Source: Ceratothoa steindachneri (taxonomy: Eukaryota > Arthropoda > Malacostraca > Isopoda > Cymothoidae). Taken from it: a stretch of 64,000 bases of DNA. How positions within the stretch are numbered: position 1 is the first letter of the stretch; the number at the start of each line of letters is the position of its first letter. The stretch is from NCBI GenBank assembly GCA_963969495.1, contig OZ018326.1, positions 179,035,497-179,099,496 of the forward strand. The letters are read 5' to 3'. This document shows positions 1 to 8,866 of this stretch, one piece after another. The position numbers and the translations under genes are program-made. Below the pieces are notes generated by a model. The model had not been told where the DNA came from. It made no database searches and saw nothing but the letters and a program-made list of their open reading frames with translations.

Positions 1-1416
1 TTTGCTCAAGGAAGTAAAATAATGAAACGAAGCCTAGGAAGGCTAGGCCACCGTGCACTTTCAAGAGAAGCGAAGGGAGCTTAGGATGCCTAGGTCACTG
101 TGCGATTCTTCAAGCAAAGCCTAGGCCATTTTACGGTCGTTTTTCAGCTACGTTGTGGTATGGTCTCGTCATTATTGCTTACTAAGCAAATCAAAGCGTT
201 TCTGTGTAAAAGTTTACTTCCATAGAACCTTTTTAATTATGCTGTTAACAAAAGATCAACGCGTATTTGTAGTCACAAACTTTATTAAGACTGGCAGTAT
301 TAAACAAGTACAAGATTCATTTGAACAACGTTTACCAGGTAGGCACCCATCAATCAAGCCCACAATTTGGAAAAAATGTTTGCAAATACCAACATGAAGG
401 AACATACTTAAATCTAAATAAAGGTCGTTCGGGTCGTATGAGAACCATAAGAACAACAGAAAATATTGAAAATGTTCAGATGCCACTTCTACAAAATCCA
501 CATGTATCAGTCAGAAAGAATAGATTACAATTGTCAGAGTCAACATTTAACCGCATTATTAAACATGACTCAAAATGACATCCCTATAAGATGCATGCAA
601 GACACCAGCTTCTTGAAACTGATTTTTCTCGTCGTAGACAATTTGTCGAATGTCTTCTCCATAAACTTGCTCGTTTCTTTAAAACATTGTGATTGGTGAC
701 GAGGCAGCCGTTTTCATGAGTGGAAAGGTAAATAGCCATAACATTCGGCAATATTCGCCGCTGATATCTCCCCCCCCTCCACATTCAACTTTGCACACGT
801 ATTTGTCAGCAGAAAGTGTCTCTGTGGTTCGGAATATGCGGGAATGGATATCTTGTCGGCCCATTGTTGTACGAGAATAATTTGAATGGTGCTGCCTACT
901 TAAAGATGATCAACGAAAGGATTTTCCTGGACATCCGCCAGATTTACGGCAATCAATTCAATAGACTTTGGTGGATTCAGGACGGCGCACCAGCTCATAG
1001 ACAGCTTGATGTAAGAACAAAACTAAGAGAAACGTTTGACAACCCCATGCAATTGAATGGCCCCCAAGATCCCCTGACTTAACACCGTGCGATTATTTCT
1101 TATGGGGATATCTAAAGAATAAAGTGTATTCTACTCCACCACAAAGCATCAACCAGTTAAGAGATAGTATCGCACGTGAAGTTAATAGACTTAAGGAAAA
1201 TCACAAGTTAATCAAAAAAAGTCGTTCAATAAATGCAGTCGAAGGCGCAACTGTGCTTGGAAAGAAATGGAGGACATGTGGAAGGAAACGGTGCTTAGAA
1301 AATTAAAAAATGAATTTGTATTACCCATATGAAGAGGTGTTTTGGTTAAAAATGGATTTAAATATATTTGTTGATTTTAAACTTCCAAGTTTCATTATTT
1401 TACTTCCTTGCGCAAA
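1..1416 (+). mobile_element. Tc1/mariner-superfamily DNA transposon, DUF4817-type, degenerate
   Basis: A DNA transposon bounded by 28-bp terminal inverted repeats: positions 1-28 and 1389-1416 are reverse complements with one mismatch (position 6, T against G). The left repeat starts at the first base of the window, so the left target duplication cannot be seen. Between the repeats lies a decayed transposase in sense orientation. The 28-bp repeat and the roughly 1.4-kb size fit the Tc1/mariner superfamily. The copy cannot be autonomous because its reading frame is broken. Confidence 0.85.
241..1306 (+). pseudogene. Transposase pseudogene (helix-turn-helix DUF4817 plus DDE domain)
   Basis: Cut-and-paste transposase remnant spread over several frames. 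From 241 the N-terminal helix-turn-helix reads MLLTKDQRVFVVTNFIKTGS, followed after a frameshift by the linker LNLNKGRSGRMRT and a second DNA-binding region ending in LSESTFNRIIKHD. The catalytic domain shows IGDEAAVF (Asp codon about 698), WIQDGAPAH (Asp about 981) and, in a third frame, SPDLTPCDYFLWGYLKNKV (Asp about 1091). All three catalytic acids therefore survive as codons even though they are no longer in one frame. Family recognition rests on the NLNKGRSGR linker and the QDGAPAH and PDLTPCDYFLWGYLK blocks, common in arthropod DUF4817-type transposases. The copy is dead through frameshifts and stops. Confidence 0.85.
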
Positions 1417-2530
1417 CATAATTTTGATAGCCTCCACTAAACCCATTACTGTATCAATATCGTAAAAGTGAATTTAATGAAATTTCCAGAATCAACAGAT
1501 AAATAGTTGATAAATTTCTTTTGTTTTGCAGGACTCAAAAATCTCTAATAGGTTTTGAGTTAAACTAATTCAAAGTACGGTTAACCTTTTTCTGGGACAC
1601 CTTGTATATAGATATTATTGGTATCATATCGATCAGAGAGATCTACATGTCCTAGAGGACAATTCGATACATAGATTCTATATGGAGGCAACAAAAAGAG
1701 AGAAAAAGTGAACTAACATTTTGAATGGTTGTCGAAGTGAGAGAATTAGAGCACACACATCACCTCCAAACTTCACTTTGCCTGATACACCACCCTTGCC
1801 CCTTCAAACCACTGCCAGGCTGTTCTGTGTAGTACAGGTTCCTCCTCCTTGTTCATTAATCACCACCCTTTGGGTTCACATTCCCTCGAGGACATCTGCC
1901 TTGGCTAGAGAACGCCCCGGGGGTTATCACGTGTATTATGGGGAAACATGCTACAGATGACATCTGGGGGATTGCATGCTATCTCGGTACCAACGCTCGC
2001 AGTTTAGTGCCCCCCTGTCCCCAAAACCCGCAGTAAGAACTGTAACTATATGTATATCTTCCACACATTTTCCCTACTTTCACCATTTTCTTTGGATGTC
2101 TGGCCTTACAATTGTTTTAGCTATAGATCTCCCCACTCATTTTCACTTTCATAACAACACTTTATTTCCAACCATTTTAAAACTGTCTGAATGTTCGTTT
2201 TCGAATGATTTTAAAATAATTGACACTTTCGATATCTGCGCTGATGCTTTCATATTGTCCGGTAAACAATATTCTCTTCCTTGCACGTCAAAACCACTTC
2301 ACTCCGACCTGTTTCTGATCTGCGCCACTTGGGGGAAAATTCTAGGATGGTCGTTCTATCGCAGCTCCCAAGCCTTCTTTCAACCGGGGCCTCGCACGAC
2401 CCATTAAACCTCTCCTCGGTATCAGCGCCTCGCGCCTTTCAATGAATTGGTCCTGCCTCTTATCACACGGATGGGCCGCCGCCTGCGCCCGATTCTGGCG
2501 TCTCTCTCCAAAAGGAGAAACGAAGGTTCA
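1417..2530. other. Non-coding stretch with a possible transposon-end remnant
   Basis: No gene recognised. At 1591-1606 the sequence GGGACACCTTGTATAT resembles the terminal repeat seen at the ends of many mariner-like elements, but no matching left end was found, so it may be a solo fragment. Open frames between 1721 and 2407 show no recognisable domain. Confidence 0.4.
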
Positions 2531-2985
2531 TCTTCGATCTTTCATGACGCGTCGCTAATTTAAATGTTGACGTTCGGTAACGTTTTTGGGATCAATACTT
2601 TTACATTCTTAGTCTTTATAATCCATCTTGTCACACTTATTTTCTATTTATGGTATTTTCTTATCATTTGTATTATCAGGGAACGAATGTTACTCTTCGA
2701 CCCTTTGCGACGCGTCGCTCCTTCAAATTTTGACGTTTGAAAATTTTGAGGCTCGATTTTTACACTTCTTTCTCTGTATATTCCATCTTGCGACATTTCC
2801 TTTCTATTTATAGTATTTCTATCATTTCTATCATCAGGTGACAAAGTTCCTCTTCAACCTTTCACGACGCGTCGCTCGTTCAAATGTTGACGTTCGGTAA
2901 CATTTTTGGTTCCATTTTTACACTTCAAAATCTCTAAATCAATCTTGCCCCATTTCTTTTCTATCTATGGTATTTATATCATTTC
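2531..2985. repeat. Tandem repeat, unit about 157-163 bp, three copies
   Basis: Three successive copies of one unit. Each begins near a TCTTCGAYC-like start and contains GACGCGTCGC (2546, 2709 and 2866, giving spacings of 163 and 157), then a TTGACGTTYGGTAAC-like segment, a TTTTTACACTTCT-like segment, and ends in a pyrimidine-rich TTTCTATTTATGGTATTT stretch. Copies differ by scattered substitutions, so the array is not recent. Confidence 0.85.
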
Positions 2986-3572
2986 TATCACTGCTGCTCC
3001 TAGATCCCCTGTTGATTTCGCCTGGGGTTACGAGATACTCAACTACCTTGTGTGACCACGAGGAGGCACAGCAGGAGTCTTGGCAATGAAAAGGATATGT
3101 ACTGACAGGAGAAGGCTTACGCACTCGGCCTTCCTTTTCACCTCAAGGGCTAGCGAGCGGCAGGAGCTGCAAGCGACAAGGCAAGCAAAGCAAGCACTTA
3201 ACACTAAAGTGCAGGCCCACCTGTGTGTGGACATGCCCTGGCGCCTACCAATCACTGCATCCCCCGCCCCAATGCCTTGTTGGTTCTACCTTTTAGGCAA
3301 AGGCTAGATGAAGGATACCTCGATAGTACACCATGATCGGGAGTGCCTATAGGCAAGCACCAAAAGCTCGGTGTCTCGGCAGCTCCCTGCGGACGATGAT
3401 GAAGCCTGGTCGTATCGAGCCTCTCCTATCACCACGGTCCTACTCCCCTCCGTCAAGATACGGGTCATTAGACTGCACACATTCTAACCCGCTTAAACCT
3501 AGTGCAGGTTGATGCCCTCGGGCATCCTTCATCATCGACTTCGATGGACTTGCCAAAGCCAAATCATCTGGT
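2986..3572. other. Unassigned sequence separating repeat units
   Basis: More GC-rich sequence between the third unit of the 160-bp repeat and a further unit at 3573. Short open frames on both strands show no recognisable domain. It may be an insertion into the repeat array or a longer arm of the same repeat; the sequence alone does not decide. Confidence 0.4.
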
Positions 3573-3715
3573 AACAAATGTTTCTCTTCGACCGTTCATA
3601 GCGCGTTGCTCGTTCAAATGTTTACGTTCGGTAATTTTTTTTACTCGATTTTTGCACATTCTATGTCTGTATATTAAATCATGCGACATTTTTTCTATTC
3701 ATTATTAATATATAG
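3573..3715. repeat. Further unit of the 160-bp repeat, cut at its end
   Basis: The same order of blocks as the units at 2531-2985 (CTCTTCGACC, a GCGCGTTGC variant, TTTACGTTCGGTAA, GCGACATTTTTTCTATT). The pyrimidine-rich end stops where the antisense LINE begins. A matching end piece (GGACATTTTCTGTATTTATGG) lies at about 8344-8395 beyond the LINE, which suggests the LINE inserted into this unit. Confidence 0.7.
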
Positions 3716-3924
3716 ACTATGCAAAGAGCCACACTGAAAATTTTGGTAATTATACCAGCCAGAGGTGTCAGTGCAGGTCAAAGCACAGCAAGAAAGAAAG
3801 GGAAAAGAATTTTACAGCCAATCTTTTAAACTTATTAAGCGTAGGAGATGTCACAATATTTGTGGGTGAGGTATTCCGCAATCTATATATACTCGGTAAA
3901 AAGCACTTAGAAAACTGAGATGTA

Positions 3925-5321
3925 TTGGGTTGAGGAATAAGTTCTTGCGGTTTTATCAAATTTATTCATTACCATTAACAATTTTAGAAAAACTTAATTT
4001 CTAATTGATAACAATATGCAACTTAATCAGCAATGTATTCTCCGTTGTTATTTACGACTTTTCCCAACGTTCAACTAGTTTTCCGAAGCTTCTTCAATAA
4101 AAATCTCTGGATTTTGATTCGAAGAATTCGTCTAACCAGGTTCTTAATTCCACATCAGTATTGAACGAAACGCCGCGCAAATTGTTGGAGAGCGATCGGA
4201 ACAAATGGAAATCTGATGGAGCCAAGTCTGGCGAATATGGAGGATGCGGCAGGATTTCCCAATTAAGCGTTTGGATTGCGTCTTTTATCATATTGGCAAT
4301 GTGAGGACGAGCATTTTCGTGTTGCAGAAGGACTCCATAACGTCGATGAGGTCGCTTTTCACGAATACCTTCGGCGAGTCGATAAATTTGTTGAACGTAG
4401 AGTTCTACATTGACAATCTCGTTGTTTGCAAGGAGCTCATAAATAATGATGCCGTCACAATCCCACCACACACAGAGGATCGTCTTTCATAGATGAAGTC
4501 ATTGCTTTAATCGCGGAAGTGTTTTTTATTGGGGATAAGCCATTGTTTTCGATGGTTCATGTTGACATAAACACACCACTTTTCTTCGCCAGTGAGGATG
4601 CGGTGAAGAAATCTGTCCTTATATCCACGAGTAGCCTTGTGACGAGCAAGCAAACCTGCGGCAATCGTGGAGCGTTGAAGTTTGTTACTTTCGCTCAAAG
4701 AGTGCGGAACCCATGCACCTAGTTTTTTTAACTTTTCCCATCGAATGAAGGTGATTTACTACAGTTTCTGATCACACGACAATTGTACAGCCAATTCTCT
4801 AATCGATTGACGAGGATTTTCATGAGGAAGGTCGTTCAATCGATCTTCATCCAACTTAATGGGGTGACCAGAACGTTCTTCGTCATTAAGATTGAAATGA
4901 GCGTTTTTGAAACGTGAAAACCACCATTGAGCTGTCCTTTCTGATAAAGCATTTTTTCCGTACACAGCACAAATATCGCGACGAACTTTGGCTGCGTTTG
5001 CATTGTTAGCGTCTCGATTGAAAATAAATAACAAGTGTCGAAAATGCGCCTTTCTTTCAACTTGAAATTCCATTTTGAGGGTACAGAACAAAAATTAAAT
5101 AAACACAACTTTTAAATAAACCGCAATGACTTATTACTCAACTTCAAGACGTAGCCTAAGCAAAAGCCTAATAATCTACGCTGTTAAGAGACGTAGCCTA
5201 ACCTTCGCAAATTTTGCTCTCATTATTTATTATTGTTTCTTAATATGTGCACAAATCACGTCAACAAAACTTAAATCAACACGGCATTAAAAAGAACGCA
5301 AGAACTTATTCCTCAACCTAA
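3925..5321 (-). mobile_element. Mariner element, copy A, nested in LINE
   Basis: A mariner of 1397 bp with TA target duplications on both sides (3923-3924 and 5322-5323) and inverted termini TTRGGTTGAGGAATAAGTTC at 3925 and at the reverse complement ending at 5321. It is the same family as the copy at 13577-14954. It interrupts the C-terminal coding region of the antisense LINE, whose frame continues on the far side, so it inserted after the LINE. The 5' end (right side) carries a diverged second copy of its own terminus about 175 bp further in (5110-5142). Confidence 0.9.
4052..5073 (-). pseudogene. Mariner transposase pseudogene, copy A
   Basis: Remnant of a mariner transposase of roughly 340 residues starting MEFQVERKAHFRHLLFIFN. 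The first helix-turn-helix region includes RRDICAVYGKNALSERTAQW and the WFSRFKNAHFNLNDEERSGH linker; the second leads to LHRILTGEEKWCVYVNMNHR. The catalytic domain resumes after a frameshift near 4500 with WWDCDGIIIYELL, then LLQHENARPH and HPPYSPDLAPSDFHLFRSL. In mariners the D,D34D triad lies in GDE, HDNA and SPDLAPSD. Here the first is GEE and the second HEN, so two of three acids are replaced and only the third is kept. An early stop follows SRDFY, with the tail KLVERWEKS still readable to 4052. Confidence 0.88.
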
Positions 5322-7919
5322 TAAAATGACGACCAATTTTGAATCCATGGAATTTAGTCTCAGAATACCTAGTAACTCTGGCTGGTTGATAAAATCTCGG
5401 CAAAAATTTATGCAGGGGATGATTCACATTGTTTACTACTTTAAATAAAATACAAAGAGCTCCAACATCTCTACGATGTCCAATGTCTAAATCCAAATCT
5501 GATAGTAAATATTTTACAGAATTAAATGCACGATCAAGCAATCTCAGATGAGAATCTGCAGCAGAACTCCATACAGCAGAGCAATACTCAAAATGTGGTA
5601 AAATAAAAAAAAGAAACACTTGCGAAGAACAACATCATCCTCATAACTTGTCTTAGATTAACGAAGAATGCCCAATTTCTGCGAGATATCCCAAGACTTG
5701 TACCTTAGATGCGTTTCAAAAGTGAGTTCCGAATCTAGAGTTACTCTCAAGAGCTTGAGCTGGTCAACCTTGTTAATCAAAGCTCCATTTATTAACAAAT
5801 TTGGATGTTCAGGCTAAGAGAGATCTAAAACGACTCACAATCGTTTCTTTAGACTTACTAGGGTTCAATTTCATACCTCACTGAAGATACCAGAAATGAA
5901 TTCTATGAAAATCCTCAGTGAGGCTCTCTGCAACTCTCAGTCTCGTTGCAGAAGAAGGAACATGAGCATAGAGAGAGCTGTCATCAGCATATGCTAGAAT
6001 TTTATTACTGATATTAAACCACATGTCATTAGTATATAATATAAAAAGCAAAGGCCCAAGAACGCTACCCTGAGGAACTCCAGAATATACTCTAGAATAA
6101 GGACTAAAACACCTATCGACAATAACACGTTGTTGTCTTTTAGTTAAAAACTCTGTTAAAGTACTAAGACTTTAATTTAAAAAATCAAACCATTATGGTT
6201 GACAGTGTCAAAGGCGACATTAAAGTGGAGAGAGACAAGCCTAGACTCACAATTATTGTCTAAAGCAGACTGCATTTCATGTACCAGCAATAATAGTGCA
6301 TCAGTAGTGCCTAGCCCCGTTCTAGAGCCAAACTGAGTCACTGAAAGTAACTGTCTCAAATATACAGTAAAACATTTGGACAGCAGACGTTCAAAAGTCT
6401 TAGATAAAATCGGTGTGATGGAAATGGGCCTATACTCACTGGCAGATGGAGATGATGACAGTCCTTTGGGAATTGGGGTAATGTTGCCTGAACGCCAGCA
6501 TTCAAGAAATGACCCCCGGCAAACTAAAATACGAAATATATCAGTCAGTTTTCGAGCTAGCTGACTGCTAAATATTTTTTAAATCAATGGAAACAGACCA
6601 ATAGGATCAGTTCCCCCATACTCGTCCAAATTAGATAAAAAATATTTTATTTCAGAGGATCTGAAGGCAAAATGTATTAAAACTAGGTACCGGATGACAG
6701 CCTAACGGCAGCTGAATCTCATCCCTACTTTGCTTGGAATTAAAAATGTCAGCAAGAATGCTGGCTTTATCAAGATGATGATATGTAACGCTACCATCAG
6801 GCTTCATTAAGGGTGGAATAGTAGGCTCAAACAAAGCAAATTTAAGTGCTGACCACCAAATATGCGGCTAAGCCGCACCTATGAGGACAGTCTTCAAATG
6901 GGCATTATGTTGAGCTTCAACCTCTTTATAAACATTATTTGTCCGTGTTCCTCATCGCAACATAGTGCTCCCAACACAACGGAGAGCGTCGAGGTGCACC
7001 AAAGATTATAGGCAGCATGCTTATAACGATAGGCCATACGATACTGATCATTAAAACGTGTTTTATCGTGTGATCGAGCTTTAAGATATTTCATTGGTAC
7101 AAACCTACTTTTCAAGTCTAATAACCTTAAATTCAATGCTGTAATGGGACAAGGAGCATCATAGATATCTCTCCAGATAATACTATTAAACGCACAGTTA
7201 ATCCCATCCCATTTAATTTTAGGTTTGATAACAACCTCCCTGGAGCTGGTAAAGTCTGGAATAGGGAAATCTAACTGGATTTAAAAAGTCAAACCTCCAT
7301 GATCTGAGGAACCAATTGATGCAGTGGTTTGAACCTCAACAATCCCTCCCACATCAGTGACTAAAAGATCAAGACAATTGCCGGATGTGTGAGTTGCACC
7401 AGTAACTAACTGCTCACAACCAGTAATATCAAAAAAATCAAGAGCAGCAATACCATGTTGATTGGTGATGAGCATTCAGATCACCAATAAAAATGAAGCA
7501 AGATTTCTTATCCCCCTCCTGAATAGTAATATATGAGTTTGGAAGGCAATCATAAATGCTGTCATCTAAATCTGGGTTTCTATAAAGGGTAAAAATATAA
7601 AAATTATTTTAAAACGGCTTCATACTCTAATAATCATGATCTCATGACATCCACATTCATACTAACTAAAACGTGAAGCATTAAATCCCGCTTGAGTATA
7701 TACACACAAGCCTTGCGCTCGAGCTAAAGAGTTCCTCAGAAATTGCATAGGCTTATTAAATATTAGCAAAAGGAGTTCTGAGGTATGTCTCCTATTTAAT
7801 ACAAGAGTCTCAGAGCAGCAAATAATATCATATTTAGTTGAGGCAACAGAAAGCTCTCTCAAGTTACCATAGAGACCACGCATGTTGCAGTAGAATAAAT
7901 TGCAGAAGTTACGACGGAT

Positions 7920-7946
7920 AGGGCCAGGGTTAGATTCAATGTCGCC
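7920..7946 (-). other. 2A-like ribosome-skipping motif in LINE leader
   Basis: The antisense strand encodes G-D-I-E-S-N-P-G-P, matching the D-x-E-x-N-P-G-P core of 2A peptides, preceded by a hydrophobic stretch (LILS). 2A-like sequences are known at the N-terminus of endonuclease-RT proteins in several non-LTR retrotransposons, where they release the leader during translation. Activity here is inferred from the motif only. Confidence 0.75.
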
Positions 7947-8345
7947 AGACAAAATAAGAATATGCCTGACAAAAACTGATATACAGAGGATCTTAGAAAG
8001 TAACAACAAGAACAACTACTAACTACCAACCCAGAGATTCTTAGCACCCCCCGACCACTGAAGGCCTGCTGGGAACTGGGGGCCATGGCTAAATGTAGTA
8101 CTTTCATATTTCGATACAATGAATTAAGATAGAATAAAGTTTAGGAAAGTAAGGAAAAATAAGAGATGCAGGGCTGTGTCATCCAGAAGAAGGGAAGTGG
8201 ATGAATTCAGGAATGTTGGACACACAACTATGGCTATACTCATTCGCCTTAGCTAAAGCAGGGATACCTAGAGCCCTTAAACATGAACACAGGCGCCCAC
8301 TGAAGAGAGTCAGTGACCGGTGGTGTTCAAGTGAGGTCAAAGGGG

Positions 8346-8779
8346 ACATTTTCTGTATTTATGGTATTTCTGTCATTTTTTTTGTATATTTAGGTAGGTA
8401 GCGGCATTGGCTACTCGCGTGGTTGAGAAGATCCCCTTAGCGGATAAAGAAATGCGCATAAAAATCAGGATGGCAATCACGGTTGAGCGCGAAAGCAACT
8501 GAGGTCGGTCTTCAAGAGGGATGGAGAGGTAATCTGTGTCTTATTGTGTTTTTGATACGAAACAGCGATAGTGGAACAATCTTGCCCCCAGGGGAAATAT
8601 TTGTTCTGCCTCAAGGTTAGGTCGATATAAGTAGCTTCTTTGAAGATTCTAGTGCTCCATCGTCAGTGCTCCGTAACAGATGAGAGGTGGGTATGCTGTT
8701 TTCTGAAATCAGAAAATGTTAGCGGTGTTGTCATTGGCTATGTGCATGATGCTGTGTGTAGAGACACTCCCACGCGTGG
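8346..8779. other. Repeat tail and unassigned sequence
   Basis: Positions 8346-8395 resemble the pyrimidine-rich end of the 160-bp repeat. The remainder shows no recognisable coding or RNA feature. Confidence 0.4.
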
Positions 8780-8866
8780 GTGAGCATCAGCTCGCTGGAA
8801 TTGAACTCCTGCCGCAACGTCAGAAATCCAACGCCGTACTCACGAGGCTAGCGAACGTTACCTTTT
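8780..8866 (-). repeat. tRNA-like sequence, possible SINE head
   Basis: On the antisense strand an A-box-like sequence TAGCCTCGTGAG (8839-8850) is followed about 30 bp later by a B-box-like GAGTTCAATTCC (8797-8808). This is the spacing of an internal RNA polymerase III promoter. The stretch does not fold into a convincing complete tRNA by eye, which fits a tRNA-derived SINE head or a tRNA pseudogene. No poly(A) or tail partner was identified. Confidence 0.4.

Larger units (their letters stand above)
3768..8015 (-). pseudogene. LINE ORF2 pseudogene: 2A-like leader, endonuclease, reverse transcriptase
   Basis: Target-primed retrotransposition protein, decayed. Reading leftwards from 8015: a hydrophobic leader, then GDIESNPGP; the endonuclease start (CNMRGLYGNLREL, then CCSETLV); the endonuclease end (TSGNCLDLLVTDVGGIVEV, SIGSSDHGGL, near 7290-7410); the RT with QFGSRTGLGTTDALLLLVHE (about 6330), [19 protein letters not shown] (about 6030-6090) and an intact YADD box at 5980-5991. 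The C-terminal block FEYCSAVWSSAADSHLRLLD (about 5580) follows. The frame runs into the mariner terminal repeat and resumes beyond it as SQFSKCFLPSIYRLRNT, ending at 3768. Stops and frameshifts break it at many points. The RT catalytic aspartates survive, but the protein cannot be made. Confidence 0.8.
3716..8345 (-). mobile_element. Non-LTR retrotransposon with 2A-like motif, interrupted by a mariner
   Basis: An antisense LINE whose 3' end lies at about 3716-3730 and whose 5' end lies near 8345. Reading right to left there is a 5' UTR, a short leader ending in a 2A-like motif (7920-7946), an endonuclease domain, a reverse transcriptase and a C-terminal region. The C-terminal region is split by a mariner at 3925-5321 and ends with a stop at about 3768. 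The limits are inferred from the coding remnants and from flanking pieces of the 160-bp repeat. Wording of the RT and C-terminal region resembles LINEs I remember as abundant in decapod crustaceans; the clade was not tested. Confidence 0.7.

Noticed and set aside
1976..2407. 143-residue sense frame
   Set aside because: No recognisable motif, low-complexity Ser/Phe/His-rich text, and no ATG context or partner exons.
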